Positions 36,316-44,661 are shown, numbered from the stretch's first letter. The stretch is DNA of 64,000 nt from Clostridiales bacterium GWF2_38_85 (GCA_001797275.1 MGOY01000024.1:1-64000), one strand, 5' to 3'. Numbers and translations: made by a program. The notes: generated from the sequence alone by a model not told the origin.

Positions 36316-36657
36316 ATGGCAGGAGAAGTTGTCAATCACATTTCATTTGGAAGTGGAATAATAACATTTCAAGACGATAAACATATAAAGGTCATTTTCA
36401 ACAAAGATGAAATTAAAGAAAGGACTTTTGTTTATCCCGAAGCATTTATAAAATATCTCGAATACAAGGATAAAGCGTTGCAAAAACAGGTGAATGAAAT
36501 TCTTCATACAATAAAGCAAAAACAAGATGAAGTAACAACTTTGTTTGAAAAGGAAAAAGCTGAGCTTCTTGTTGTCAAAATAGAACGTGTTCAAGCTCTT
36601 CAGGAATCAGCAAAAAAACCACCTGTAAAATCCAGAAAACGCATAATAAAAAAATAA
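36316..36657 (+). CDS. Unknown protein with an SH3/Tudor-like N-terminus
   Basis: 113 residues starting at an ATG 8 nt behind a GGAGG site (an in-frame GTG at 36289 is earlier but lacks one). The first 45 residues (VVNHISFGSGIITFQDDKHIKVIFN) closely resemble the Tudor-like C-terminal tail of PcrA in this same window (ISHASFGTGIITEAEV), which in PcrA contacts RNA polymerase. The rest is a charged coiled-coil ending KSRKRIIKK. Next to a CarD protein, this suggests a second RNA polymerase-associated factor (inference). Confidence 0.6.
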   Translation: MAGEVVNHISFGSGIITFQDDKHIKVIFNKDEIKERTFVYPEAFIKYLEYKDKALQKQVNEILHTIKQKQDEVTTLFEKEKAELLVVKIERVQALQESAKKPPVKSRKRIIKK

Positions 36658-36662
36658 TTCAT

Positions 36663-36696
36663 AAAGACATGAGAAGCTGTTATTTCTCATGTCTTT
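36663..36696 (+). terminator. Terminator of the CarD-like operon
   Basis: Perfect 12-bp stem, 36663-36674 with 36685-36696, 10-nt loop, T-run on the 3' side, directly after the stop codon at 36657. Confidence 0.88.
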
Positions 36697-36731
36697 TTAT
36701 TTAAAGTAACTGATATTAAAATATAAAAATC

Positions 36732-38168
36732 CTATTCACCCCACGAACTTACTTCTGTTCCGTCACCACAAGTAAGAATCAACTTTCCATCTTCTATTGT
36801 TATATTAATAATATCTGTTTTAGTCGGTGAATTATTTATTTGAACTAAAATACCAGCCTTGTCATTATCAAGTGGTATAAGTTTCATATTATAAAAGCTT
36901 TCCGGAAAAAATATTCTGGAATACTCAAGATTAATTTCTCCATTATCAACGTCATACGCTGATACACCAAAGGTAAACAATCCCGAAGTTGGACCATAAT
37001 CCAAGCTGATAAGCTCATATTCGGGATCATCATCAATATTGCCGCATATGAATTTATCAAAGCTTCTGGTCAGATCAATCGCTTCTTTGCTTGTTACAAG
37101 ATATTTCTGAGGCCAAAGGTTGGTTTCTGTATCTCTCGATAGAACATAAAATAGCTGAGCGTCTGTTTTTTCATATAAATCAAGTATATAATATTCAATA
37201 AGATGGTTGTCGTCAATCCCAATTATATCGTTTGCCTGTTCAGCTGTGAGTGAGCCTTCACGGGCAGTTTCAATACCTATGTAAAAACTAAGCGTAAAAT
37301 ATTTATAATCTGAGGTGTTATCGGTTATTCGTATGATAACATTGTCTTTGTAAAGAAAATATGTGTATTCGCCCTTCTGACATTCGAACCCTTCATTCTT
37401 GAGGGTGTCAATGTATTCTGCAAGTTCATCAGAGGTAACATTGCTGTATTCATAATAGTCGTATTCATGCCTCTCTAAATCAAATTCAGGCTCTGTAAAA
37501 GGAAATGCGCTGCTGCATTCCTCATAATTGTATATCTGCTCAATGCGATTGTAGTCCATTTTACCTACTGTTTTTATAAGATTTTCAGTTTCACCATCCA
37601 GCCATATAACTCCGTCTTTATCAATCCAGAATGACTTTTCTCCTATACAAACATGATAAGCGGTTGAAATATCTAGCTCTTTGTCCGTTTTTTCAACTTT
37701 CAAGCTGTTATAAAAGCCTTCAAGCTCGCTGATAATTGAGGTGTCGTCAGTGAATAGCGCATAGCTTGAAAAGCTGTAATAAATAGCTGTTTGAACTGCT
37801 TTTATCTGACCAAAGTCACTCCCAAGAGTATAAACAGTTCCGTCCTTGACAATACTGCCAGACTCATCTGTGCAATATAATAACTTGCTGTTTTGAATTT
37901 CGAAAACATATTTTTCTTTATTATCTACAGAAAGAATGAGCTTGTTGCTCTTAATTTCGTATGTTCCGGTCGGTAAATAACTCAATGCCATACTTCTGCT
38001 AAATTGAAAGCTTCCGTCATCATTCAATAAAACATATGAGGAATTAATTCCCTCGCCCGATATATATTTCCCAGAAATAACCAGAGAATTATCAACTTTG
38101 CTTTTTTCGCAGGAGCCAAATATAAGTACAAAGATCATTGTCACCGCTAAAAAAATCATTTTTTTCAT
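36732..38168 (-). CDS. Lipoprotein of unknown function
   Basis: About 478 residues. MKKMIFLAVTMIFVLIFGSCEKS is a lipoprotein signal with Cys near residue 20. The next ~60 residues (SGEGINSSYVLLNDDGSFQFSRSM, YLPTGTYEIKSNKLILSVDN) look like the beta-sandwich repeats seen in small surface lipoproteins that report on ligand levels; the C-terminal half contains no catalytic motif I know. An AAGGA site lies 12 nt before this ATG and directly before an alternative ATG at 38180. Role unknown. Confidence 0.7.
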   Translation of the reverse strand: MKKMIFLAVTMIFVLIFGSCEKSKVDNSLVISGKYISGEGINSSYVLLNDDGSFQFSRSMALSYLPTGTYEIKSNKLILSVDNKEKYVFEIQNSKLLYCTDESGSIVKDGTVYTLGSDFGQIKAVQTAIYYSFSSYALFTDDTSIISELEGFYNSLKVEKTDKELDISTAYHVCIGEKSFWIDKDGVIWLDGETENLIKTVGKMDYNRIEQIYNYEECSSAFPFTEPEFDLERHEYDYYEYSNVTSDELAEYIDTLKNEGFECQKGEYTYFLYKDNVIIRITDNTSDYKYFTLSFYIGIETAREGSLTAEQANDIIGIDDNHLIEYYILDLYEKTDAQLFYVLSRDTETNLWPQKYLVTSKEAIDLTRSFDKFICGNIDDDPEYELISLDYGPTSGLFTFGVSAYDVDNGEINLEYSRIFFPESFYNMKLIPLDNDKAGILVQINNSPTKTDIINITIEDGKLILTCGDGTEVSSWGE

Positions 38169-38192
38169 TTTTAGTTCCATTCCTTTCTGAGT

Positions 38193-38280
38193 GATGAATT
38201 ACATCAGCCATTCGATGTAAAATCTATGATTTTCGATTTTTTCGAATGATCAAATCAATATTCATCTGTTAGTTTTATAT
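38193..38280. repeat. Palindromic intergenic repeat, copy 1
   Basis: About 88 bp with inverted ends (GATGAAT at 38193 and ATTCATC at 38260) and an inner pair CCATTCGAT / CGAATGAT. It is closely similar, base for base over most of its length, to copy 2 at 39333-39430. It starts 13 nt upstream of the lipoprotein start codon. Confidence 0.7.
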
Positions 38281-38424
38281 TTATAACAATGCTGTGAGTT
38301 ATTATTGTATATATACTATCACTATAGTCTGAGTTTGTCAAGAGGATATATAAGTTGTTAATAAAATTCGGGCTCTATAATAAATGTTGGGGTTGAGTAA
38401 GAGCTTTACGAAAAAAATAAAAAA

Positions 38425-38580
38425 GTAGAGCATAAAACGAAGAAATCCTGTATAATGGAAATCAGTACAAGACCATTAAAGGAGATCGAGTTTATGCTCT
38501 ACAATAAATAATAACGAAAACAAAGTTTTCGTGCAGATAACTGACAAACCCGCTGAATATTAGCGGATTTTGTTATGTCA
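38425..38580. mobile_element. Terminal fragment of a degenerate insertion sequence
   Basis: A 12-bp perfect inverted repeat, 38425-38436 with 38491-38502, encloses a TATAAT (38451-38456) and AAAGGAG. It is followed by a very short ORF start MLYNK that, with a frame change, continues as NNENKVFVQITDKPAEY. This resembles the 5' end and N-terminus of an insertion sequence. The pieces are too decayed to assign a family on their own. Confidence 0.4.
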
Positions 38581-38599
38581 AAATAGGATTTTACCGAAA

Positions 38600-38990
38600 G
38601 CGACGACAAAGCAACAAGTGAGTCAGCAAACGCAAAGAAAACAAATCCTTTTCCTTGCACCAGAGAACAGTTGCTATCTTTTTATGTTCTGAGTAGCTGA
38701 TGTACTCCTCGGCTTTGTGGCTTCTGCACATACGGCAATAACGGAGTCCATGCAGCTCTTTCGAGTCCGCAAAGCTTTGCTCAACCGTTTATTTTCTTCT
38801 TGCATACATTTCTCTGCCCTCCTCCGTACGGTTATCGCAATTTCAAAAGATTCAGGAACCTCATCATTCACATATTCAATCAATCCGACACGCATTCGGA
38901 AACGTAAAAATCCGAAGCAGCTTGATTGTTGCTCCGGATTCCACAAATTCTCTCAGGGTTTCTTCGCTCCAACTATTGACACTGAGTTTA
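38600..38990 (-). pseudogene. Degenerate transposase remnant (IS1182-like C-terminus)
   Basis: Minus-strand pieces in different frames together read like the C-terminus of an IS1182-type transposase: VGLIEYVNDEVPESFEI and VRRRAEKCMQEENKR in one frame, VEQSFADSKELHGLRYCRMCRS in another, then ATQNIKR or KKIATVLW. The SFADSKxxHGLRY pattern is the part I rely on. Several frameshifts and missing sequence make it non-functional. Lies between two repeat copies (38193, 39333). Confidence 0.5.
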
Positions 38991-39025
38991 GAAAATTAAA
39001 AAGCATTGCTTTTTGTATTTGGTGG

Positions 39026-39155
39026 GGGAAGGTGTGATTCTAATGTCTCGCAAGCGAGCCACAAGCTTCGTCGCTTCGCTCCTCGTCCGAATCCTACCTT
39101 CCCGGGAATGCACCACAAAAACAAAAACCCATCCTAACGGATGAGCTTCTGTTTT
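39026..39155. repeat. Two hairpins in the decay zone
   Basis: The first pairs 39026-39040 with 39089-39103 (13 of 15), with further GC-rich self-complementarity in between. The second (about 39114-39155) joins A-rich and T-rich arms around CATCC-taac-GGATG and looks like a terminator. Neither is attached to an intact gene. Confidence 0.45.
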
Positions 39156-39203
39156 TGTCTGCGAGGGTCGAAATAGATGGTGATTTTATTTTCATGATGT
39201 CTC

Positions 39204-39335
39204 TTATAAAAACAACAGCATATTTCCGTCCAGGTCGGTTAGCATCATTTCCTGACCACCTCATATAGCTATTTCAGGTGGATTACATTCAATACCCGAT
39301 GTCTTGAATTGCTTGTAGACATCGTCTATATAAAA
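39204..39335 (-). pseudogene. Glyoxalase/VOC-family gene fragment with internal stop
   Basis: A minus-strand frame reads IDDVYKQFKTSGIECNPPEIAI, a TGA, then GGQEMMLTDLDGNMLLFL. This is the C-terminal part of a glyoxalase/bleomycin-resistance (VOC) domain, where the stop replaces the Trp of the PWGG motif (TGG to TGA). The N-terminal two thirds are gone. Dead gene. Confidence 0.65.
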
Positions 39336-39430
39336 CTAATAGATGAATTACACAAGCCATTCGATAAAAACCGTTAATTTTTGATTCTTTATCGAATGAT
39401 AAAATCAAAATTCATTTGTTAGTTTAATAT
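39333..39430. repeat. Palindromic intergenic repeat, copy 2
   Basis: Similar to copy 1 at 38193 over about 85 bp. Here the ends extend further: AAACTAATAGATGAATT at 39333 is imperfectly complementary to AATTCATTTGTTAGTTT ending near 39425 (14 of 17). It lies directly upstream of the VOC fragment. Confidence 0.7.
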
Positions 39431-39463
39431 AGATTACTGTCAGATCCGAATACAAAAGATTTT

Positions 39464-40093
39464 TTACAACGGTTTTATCACCTGCTTGTTTGCGCCATAT
39501 CCAGATAATCGGCTATCCTTTTTAAATCTATCAGGACTTTTAAAGTCTCCCCATTTGCCGATTTCATTGCCGCTCCAAGAAAAATATGTTGAACAGGTGG
39601 TGCTTATCGGTGCGATACTCCTGATTCGTTCTTCTACGGATTTTCTATCGTCTGTCAGCTCATCATCAACAAGCACATTTCGAATTTTACATAAAAATTC
39701 TGCCGTTATCAAGCTGCACTATTTTTGCAACCTCCAATTCAAACGCCAGAGGGCTGTCGGACAGAATAGGCACATCCAAAACATGTCCGTTTTCGACATT
39801 GACGTTAATTTTCATTTTATCCGCATCATACCCCGATTTATTGCCAAAATAGTCTGCTAACGGAAGTATTTTTCGGTTACAAGGGTTGCAGAGAAAACCC
39901 CATTTGTCTGTATTCGATCCCGTGTCAACTTGTCCTCAGAAATACACGCCATCATACCGAGACCATTGTCCCAATAATAGCTAATCCAACAGAACAACCC
40001 GAAATTCGGTTCACCATTTTCTTTGCGTGTACCGTAAAGAAACAATGTCTGTGGACAAAAATTGTTTGTGATTGCTATTCATTTTTTACTCAT
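39464..40093 (-). pseudogene. Flavin reductase-like protein, multiply frameshifted
   Basis: Three minus-strand frames taken in order give a complete flavin reductase-like (FMN-binding split barrel) protein of about 205 residues: LFLYGTRKENGEPNFGLFCWISYYWDNGLGMMACIS and GVFSATLVTEK; then PLADYFGNKSGYDADKM and VENGHVLDVPILSDSPLAFELEV; then IRNVLVDDELTDDRKSVEERI to the end. Shifts occur at about 39863 and 39700, and an A-run near the AAGGAG-preceded ATG at 40093 also needs one or two bases removed. It follows the AlkZ-like gene by 12 nt, so was once co-transcribed with it. Confidence 0.82.
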
Positions 40094-40105
40094 GTCAGTT
40101 GCTCC

Positions 40106-40801
40106 TTATCCTTTTATAAATTTTTCAATCTTTTTATGTTCTGCGAAAGGGTTGAGCTTTATAATCTGCGATTTGATTTTTTCATATGCTCCATCCGGAT
40201 CAGCATCGGGCAGTGCAACACCGCGCCGGTTCCAGAAATCCTCGACTGTAGTGAAAACCGTGCTGTTCCAGCCGTAGTTTTCACCGTATTTGTTTACCTT
40301 CTGCATACGTCCGCACATCGTAATGAACATCCGCATCTGTAAATCAACAATCGAACGCTCAAATTTTGAATTATCTTCTTTTGTGAAACCACCGAGCTGC
40401 TTTATCTCATGGAACGCTGTTGCACCGTTTTCGGATATGATATCGTATATCCTCTTTGCAGTATTGCTGATTTTACCGTCATAATACGCTTCTTCAAATG
40501 TCCCACCATGTCTGCGTACAGCAAGAAAATACGGATACCATTCCTTTGTTATATATCCGCTCGTTCGGAAGAATAGTTTTGAATAAGCTATATCGTCTCT
40601 TTCTTCAAGAACACGCATACGCCATTCCCAAGGGTCTGTCTCCGGGTCACCCGTGTGCCATCTGACAGGCGAGTCTATAAGCTGCTGTTCCTCCCAAGCA
40701 TAGGGGATAGCGGCGAATATACCCTTTGAGTTACCGCCACCCATTGAAAATCCACATTCGAGAAGATAAGCGCAAAATTCAGAATAATTATTTATTTTCA
40801 T
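40106..40801 (-). CDS. AlkZ-related winged-helix protein
   Basis: 231 residues resembling proteins annotated as AlkZ-related (winged-helix DNA glycosylase-like) in Firmicutes. Visible features are the N-terminal YLLECGFSMGGGNSKGIFAAIPYAWEEQQ and DPETDPWEWRMRVLEERDDIAYSKLFF, and a winged-helix-like middle (AKRIYDIISENGATAFHEIKQLGGF). AlkZ glycosylases remove interstrand crosslinks, but the catalytic QxQ/QxD pattern was not found, so activity is uncertain. Precedes the flavin reductase pseudogene. Confidence 0.65.
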   Translation of the reverse strand: MKINNYSEFCAYLLECGFSMGGGNSKGIFAAIPYAWEEQQLIDSPVRWHTGDPETDPWEWRMRVLEERDDIAYSKLFFRTSGYITKEWYPYFLAVRRHGGTFEEAYYDGKISNTAKRIYDIISENGATAFHEIKQLGGFTKEDNSKFERSIVDLQMRMFITMCGRMQKVNKYGENYGWNSTVFTTVEDFWNRRGVALPDADPDGAYEKIKSQIIKLNPFAEHKKIEKFIKG

Positions 40802-40815
40802 CGTCTGATTTCCTT

Positions 40816-41421
40816 TTATCTTCTGTGTCTTTTATTCCATTCGTCAATACGAGTCTGCTTTTCATCCGGATGCCTGACGACATAATCCCATGCATCGGGA
40901 AAGTTGTTTCGATAAAATTCAGCTTTTCTCGTAAATTGATTAATCATATCATTTTTATAGATATAATTTACCAACATATCGAAAATATCTTGCTTTTGCC
41001 CGTCGGTCAGTGTTTCGAATCTTATGACCCTTACTTCGCCTGTCGCTTCATATTTCAGAATTTCCTCATAGACATCAGGGATGTATTCGACTCCCTCAAC
41101 AAGAACCGGATTTTTAGTAACCCATACACCGCGTGTGGATGTCGTTTTAAAGTCGGTGCTTTCACCGCATTTATACAGATATCCACTTTTGCCTTTATAA
41201 AGCATACGAAGTTGATCGGGGAAACGCTCGTCATATCGAATATAACCGGCAGCAGTTACGCCACAGGTAACAAAGTTTACTTCAAGGTCTCTTATGTAAA
41301 ACAAAGCATATGCCCGATTCGGGGTCAGATACACCACCGGAGCCTTCTCTCTTTCATTAATCTCAGATTTTGCGCCAATCTCGGCGATTCCTGCAATCGA
41401 ACTACCATGATAGAATGTCAT
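40816..41421 (-). CDS. Unknown protein with ADP-ribosyltransferase-like N-terminus
   Basis: 201 residues, family not recognised. The start (TFYHGSSIAGI, then VVYLTPNRAYALFYI about 30 residues on) is reminiscent of proteins with an ADP-ribosyltransferase-like fold, in which YHG(S/T) and a later aromatic strand form the NAD site. No third-position Glu motif could be assigned with confidence. The ATG overlaps the stop of a small upstream gene (ATGA), so it is translated with that gene. Confidence 0.55.
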   Translation of the reverse strand: MTFYHGSSIAGIAEIGAKSEINEREKAPVVYLTPNRAYALFYIRDLEVNFVTCGVTAAGYIRYDERFPDQLRMLYKGKSGYLYKCGESTDFKTTSTRGVWVTKNPVLVEGVEYIPDVYEEILKYEATGEVRVIRFETLTDGQKQDIFDMLVNYIYKNDMINQFTRKAEFYRNNFPDAWDYVVRHPDEKQTRIDEWNKRHRR

Positions 41422-41689
41422 TTATTCAACTCCTGTAAAACTTTATATTTAAGACATATGCTTGCTTTTTTAACGAAATTATCCATATATTTTGTGTTAA
41501 GATACTTATATTCCCGTTCAAGATTTACACTAGGTGTCAGATAGAAATCGCAGATCAGGTTAAGCTGCCAGTCGAATGCGGTGTCCTGAAAGAAGTCAAG
41601 AAATTTATTTGGGAAGCTTTGTATGCTGGCGAATATCCGAAATGCTCTGAAATCAGGGTGATTTTTTATGAATAACTTGTCCTGATCAT
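41418..41689 (-). pseudogene. Small unknown gene with an early frameshift
   Basis: An ATG behind an AGGTGA site (41689) opens MIRTSYS and stops. In the next frame a sensible protein continues: FIKNHPDFRAFRIFASIQSFPNKF, LDFFQDTAFDWQLNLICDFY, then LEREYKYLNTKYMDNFVKKASI, ending LQELNK with a TGA that overlaps the next gene's ATG. One missing base near 41675 restores about 90 residues. Family not recognised. Confidence 0.55.
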
Positions 41690-41694
41690 ATCAG

Positions 41695-42177
41695 TCACCT
41701 TTCATAGTCCATACCAAACTCGTCCGCACTGCTTTGAAGGTTAAGCCAGCTTTGCACACGCTTTAACAAATACGGCTGAATCTCCGGATATGTAAGTTCT
41801 TTCGGCAGAGTATCAGAAAGCATAATTTCGCCGATCTCCATTTCAGGTGGTAGCTCACCGAGTGTTTTCACATCTGCAAAGAATAACATCCCGTAAGTGG
41901 TCTGTTCATTTTTTGTCACACCGTAAACACTTATCGACTTGATTTCAAATTCGACTGCTCCGGTTTCTTCACGAAGCTCGCGCTTTGCAGTTTCAAAAAC
42001 ATCCTCGCCATATCCACCACCAGTGGCTTTTTCGCGATGACCACCGGGTATTTCCCATGTGTCACGCTCCTTGTGGCGACAGAAAATCCATTTTCCACCC
42101 AACCTTGCAGCAATGACTGCAAATTTGAGAAGTTCGTCGGATATTTCGCTTTGGTTATGAAAGTTAACAGTTATCAT
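41695..42177 (-). CDS. NUDIX hydrolase
   Basis: 160 residues starting at the ATG behind GGAGAG; an upstream in-frame start would overlap the DUF3795 gene. KWIFCRHKERDTWEIPGGHRE enters the Nudix box, which closes with ETAKRELREETGA (catalytic Glu pair near residue 75). YGMLFFADVKTLGELPPEMEIGEI is typical of Firmicutes NUDIX proteins annotated as 8-oxo-dGTP diphosphatase-like. Overlaps the DUF3795 gene by four nt. Confidence 0.88.
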   Translation of the reverse strand: MITVNFHNQSEISDELLKFAVIAARLGGKWIFCRHKERDTWEIPGGHREKATGGGYGEDVFETAKRELREETGAVEFEIKSISVYGVTKNEQTTYGMLFFADVKTLGELPPEMEIGEIMLSDTLPKELTYPEIQPYLLKRVQSWLNLQSSADEFGMDYER

Positions 42178-42512
42178 TGATAGCTCTCCTGTATCTGATT
42201 GCATTTGTTCACATACTTCGCTTGATACTCTGCAAGCAACTTGCACGGATATTCACTGCATTCCGAACAGGCGTTGATCCTTCGATCTAAGCAACATCTC
42301 ATCCACGGACAGTCTTGGCACAATTTAAAAATATCGTCCGAACGACCGCCTTTACAGTGAATTTTGGACAGTGGAATGTCAAATCCAAATTCGTCCCTAT
42401 AAAACTGCTGTGCCTGTTTGCGTAGTTCATCATCGTTTCTCACAGTGGCGAGATATGTAACACACCGCGAACAGTCGTGACCACAGAAGCAAACACTGTT
42501 TTTCATCAACAT
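42174..42512 (-). CDS. DUF3795 cysteine-rich protein
   Basis: 112 residues with about ten cysteines: CFCGHDCSRC at the start, then CQDCPWMRCC and INACSECSEYPCK, the DUF3795 pattern. The domain probably binds zinc or iron-sulfur; no function is established. The ATG at 42512 lies behind a GGAG site inside the previous gene's end; earlier in-frame ATG at 42530 is less likely. It overlaps NUDIX genes on both sides, so the three are translated together. Confidence 0.82.
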   Translation of the reverse strand: MLMKNSVCFCGHDCSRCVTYLATVRNDDELRKQAQQFYRDEFGFDIPLSKIHCKGGRSDDIFKLCQDCPWMRCCLDRRINACSECSEYPCKLLAEYQAKYVNKCNQIQESYQ

Positions 42513-42949
42513 CTGTTCTCCAATCTGCATTGTAATTCATACAACGCTGTTTTGTTCGAGTCCCACTTGAGAGTTTTGTAGACTTCGTCATAAGTCAACC
42601 AAAGGAATTCTATATGTTCATGCGAAAGTGTAATATCTTCATTACACTCAAAAGTAAAACTATATTCAGGAACCACATAAGTATCAGGCACCCAATTTTC
42701 GAGACATTGCTCCGGAAAAATATTAGTAGGAATATAACACATAGAAGTAAGTTGAATTATATTGTCAACTCTTATACCTGCTTCTTCATAAATTTCACGC
42801 TGTGCGGCCTCAATCGGTGTTTCTTTGTCCTCACCGCCGCCGGAAATAAACTGCCATTGATCTATATCCGAACGGTGCATGACACAGAAAAGCGGTGTGC
42901 TATTATTAATTCTGTACGGAATCGCAAGTATCTGAAACGGTGCTCTCAT
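42506..42949 (-). CDS. NUDIX pyrophosphatase
   Basis: 147 residues: MRAPFQILAIPYRINN, WQFISGGGEDKETPIEAAQREIYEEAGI with the Nudix box glutamates in REIYEEAG (near residues 52-59). The family with the RAPFQ start is annotated NUDIX pyrophosphatase and related to dihydroneopterin triphosphate or dATP pyrophosphohydrolases. The ATG overlaps the stop of a small upstream ORF (42946). Confidence 0.86.
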   Translation of the reverse strand: MRAPFQILAIPYRINNSTPLFCVMHRSDIDQWQFISGGGEDKETPIEAAQREIYEEAGIRVDNIIQLTSMCYIPTNIFPEQCLENWVPDTYVVPEYSFTFECNEDITLSHEHIEFLWLTYDEVYKTLKWDSNKTALYELQCRLENRC

Positions 42950-43092
42950 TGTTTATTCCTCCCTCGTAGAATAACTCGCATATCCTGCTGGAATTTCAAA
43001 TGCCTAGCGGAATCCAGCTTTGTAACAAATGTGTTCAGAAGGTCCTGCCCACTGCCAGCAAATAGGGAAATAATTGCTTTTACAATATTCAA
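42946..43092 (-). CDS. Possible 48-residue protein or gene remnant
   Basis: A TTG-started frame reads NIVKAIISLFAGSGQDLL and continues as a charged helical stretch, ending with a TGA overlapping the NUDIX ATG (ATGA). The downstream GGGAGGAATAAAC site lies inside it. The sequence is protein-like, but the short length and poor start suggest it is either a coupled micro-ORF or the end of a lost gene. Family not recognised. Confidence 0.35.
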   Translation of the reverse strand: MNIVKAIISLFAGSGQDLLNTFVTKLDSARHLKFQQDMRVILRGRNKQ

Positions 43093-43101
43093 CCACTCAT
43101 T

Positions 43102-44001
43102 TCAACAGCTCCATTCATTATAATACCAATTCGGTACAGGGGGTTCCATATTTTCGCACATATTCAGAAAATCCTGTGCTTGTTTTATTCGCTTATTTAC
43201 TTCATCCTCACCGAATATTTTCGCCCATGATATGTAAGTCGGATAATTACTGATAGTATAATAAGCAAGCACCTGCCAGAATTCTTCGGGCGGCTCGCCA
43301 TCGAAATAGCCGCGGACTTGTCCGGTTGAAAAACACGGATAATATTGTGCTTGCCAGACAGCCTGTACAAATTCTTCCCACGGATCGCCGTAATCGCAAT
43401 CGTTGAAGTCTATGATAATAAGCTTGTTATTGTCTATCATCATATTTCCGTTATGGTAGTCATTATGTATTAAGCTCTGCTGACGGTTATTTATCAAGGA
43501 ACGGTTATCTTTAAAATATTGTACAAGTTTCGCTAATTCTTCAAAGCATATTCCACATTTCTCAAATTCCCGAAGCCTGTGATTTATTTTGCTTTCAAAG
43601 ACAATAGACCATTCTCCGTTTGTATCAGGTGCGGGAATAGTATGTATTTTTTGCAAAATTTGTCCCGCCTGAACACCAAGGGTATACTGCTCCGTTTCGC
43701 TCATCATTGGAAGAACAGCTTCCGCGTCCTTTCCGTTGCACCATGTCAGAAGCTGATACACATTGTTTCCGTTATCACATATTCCGAAATCTACAGGCTT
43801 AGGCATTGGTATGCCGAAAGACGCAACGTGGCTCATCGTCTCGTATTCCGATTTTTTTTGCGCGTAATTTGAAATATCAGATAAACGCAACAGTAATCGC
43901 TCTCCGCTGTTTGTTTGAACATAATACTTTTTATCTTTTGAATAACCTTTGCTTATTTTTTCGATTTTGACAAAGGTGTCGAAATTTTTAATGTCTTTCA
44001 T
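43102..44001 (-). CDS. Aminoglycoside phosphotransferase-family kinase
   Basis: 299-residue APH/ChoK-type kinase. SLIHNDYHNGNMMIDNNKLIIIDFNDCDYGDPWEEF contains the Brenner motif (catalytic Asp in HNDYHxxN) and the IDF metal-binding motif, around residues 190-225. The N-terminus (KIEKISKGYSKDKKYYVQT, then LLLRLSD) gives the nucleotide loop and Lys. The C-terminal NYPTYISWAKIFGE is seen in Firmicutes homologues labelled aminoglycoside phosphotransferase. Substrate could be an aminoglycoside, macrolide or a housekeeping sugar. Starts 1 nt from the nucleotidyltransferase gene, suggesting a pair. Confidence 0.86.
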   Translation of the reverse strand: MKDIKNFDTFVKIEKISKGYSKDKKYYVQTNSGERLLLRLSDISNYAQKKSEYETMSHVASFGIPMPKPVDFGICDNGNNVYQLLTWCNGKDAEAVLPMMSETEQYTLGVQAGQILQKIHTIPAPDTNGEWSIVFESKINHRLREFEKCGICFEELAKLVQYFKDNRSLINNRQQSLIHNDYHNGNMMIDNNKLIIIDFNDCDYGDPWEEFVQAVWQAQYYPCFSTGQVRGYFDGEPPEEFWQVLAYYTISNYPTYISWAKIFGEDEVNKRIKQAQDFLNMCENMEPPVPNWYYNEWSC

Positions 44002-44661
44002 TCAATTCTCCTGTATTCTGTCTATCCATTCATAACCGTCCGGGAAGGAGGTTTGGAGAGCGTTTTTTAGCCACAATTTGCTATCAGCTGTCAAATGTGG
44101 CAGAGTGGCATTGAAGTCCTGTTGGTTTTCGACTCTTATCAGGTCGATTGATTTATAGAGAAGAACAAGTTCGGGCGCAAGATAACGGATATTCCTGTTT
44201 TTAAGAATCGCCTTATCCAACTCAAGCCGAACATCTTTGTTACGTGAATAGATAAAATGTGAATCGTCTCGTTTATTCAATAAGAATTCTATGTAATCAA
44301 GGCTTGTTTGCTCTACATGTTCAATATCACATCGGTACATATCATTTTCGACAAGCTCTGCATGGAAAAACGGACAGCCTTCTCTGACGCAAAATATATT
44401 AAGCTTTATCAGTTTTTGATCAGCGGTATCTGTGATTAGATGCACCACACCTCCACCCATAGCCTCATAGACAATCCAGCCCTGCGACTGCATAAATGCT
44501 ATTATTTTGTTCCTATCCTCCCAAAAAGCTGAGATATCAATATCACCGTGAGGACGGGTTTCTTTACCCAAATATAAATCTATTGCATGCCCGCCGCAAA
44601 ATGCATAATCAAAGCCTTGATTTTTGAGTAGATTATTGCATTCGGTTATCAGGTGATTCAT
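44002..44661 (-). CDS. Nucleotidyltransferase-family protein (AadB/Lnu-like)
   Basis: 219 residues. GFDYAFCGGHAIDLYLGKETRPHGDIDISAFWED holds the G-G-x-A and D-x-D residues of the minimal nucleotidyltransferase fold (near residues 20-45), the layout of lincosamide or aminoglycoside nucleotidyltransferases such as AadB and LnuB-like proteins. The rest (LRYLAPELVLLYKSIDL-like: IRYLAPELVLLYKSIDLIR) supports it. It precedes the APH-like gene by a single nt. Drug modification is plausible but not proven. Confidence 0.82.
   Translation of the reverse strand: MNHLITECNNLLKNQGFDYAFCGGHAIDLYLGKETRPHGDIDISAFWEDRNKIIAFMQSQGWIVYEAMGGGVVHLITDTADQKLIKLNIFCVREGCPFFHAELVENDMYRCDIEHVEQTSLDYIEFLLNKRDDSHFIYSRNKDVRLELDKAILKNRNIRYLAPELVLLYKSIDLIRVENQQDFNATLPHLTADSKLWLKNALQTSFPDGYEWIDRIQEN

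Noticed and set aside
38717-39037. Plus-strand 106-codon frame in the decay zone
   Set aside because: It is the mirror of the minus-strand transposase remnant; its amino acid pattern matches no domain and it has no ribosome binding site.
39020-39112. tRNA-like pattern (a TGGTG...GATTC stretch and a matching inverted repeat)
   Set aside because: The first bases recall the reverse complement of a tRNA 3' end, but there is no anticodon arm, no proper T arm and the internal part is a GC-rich self-complementary run. Reported only as a hairpin.
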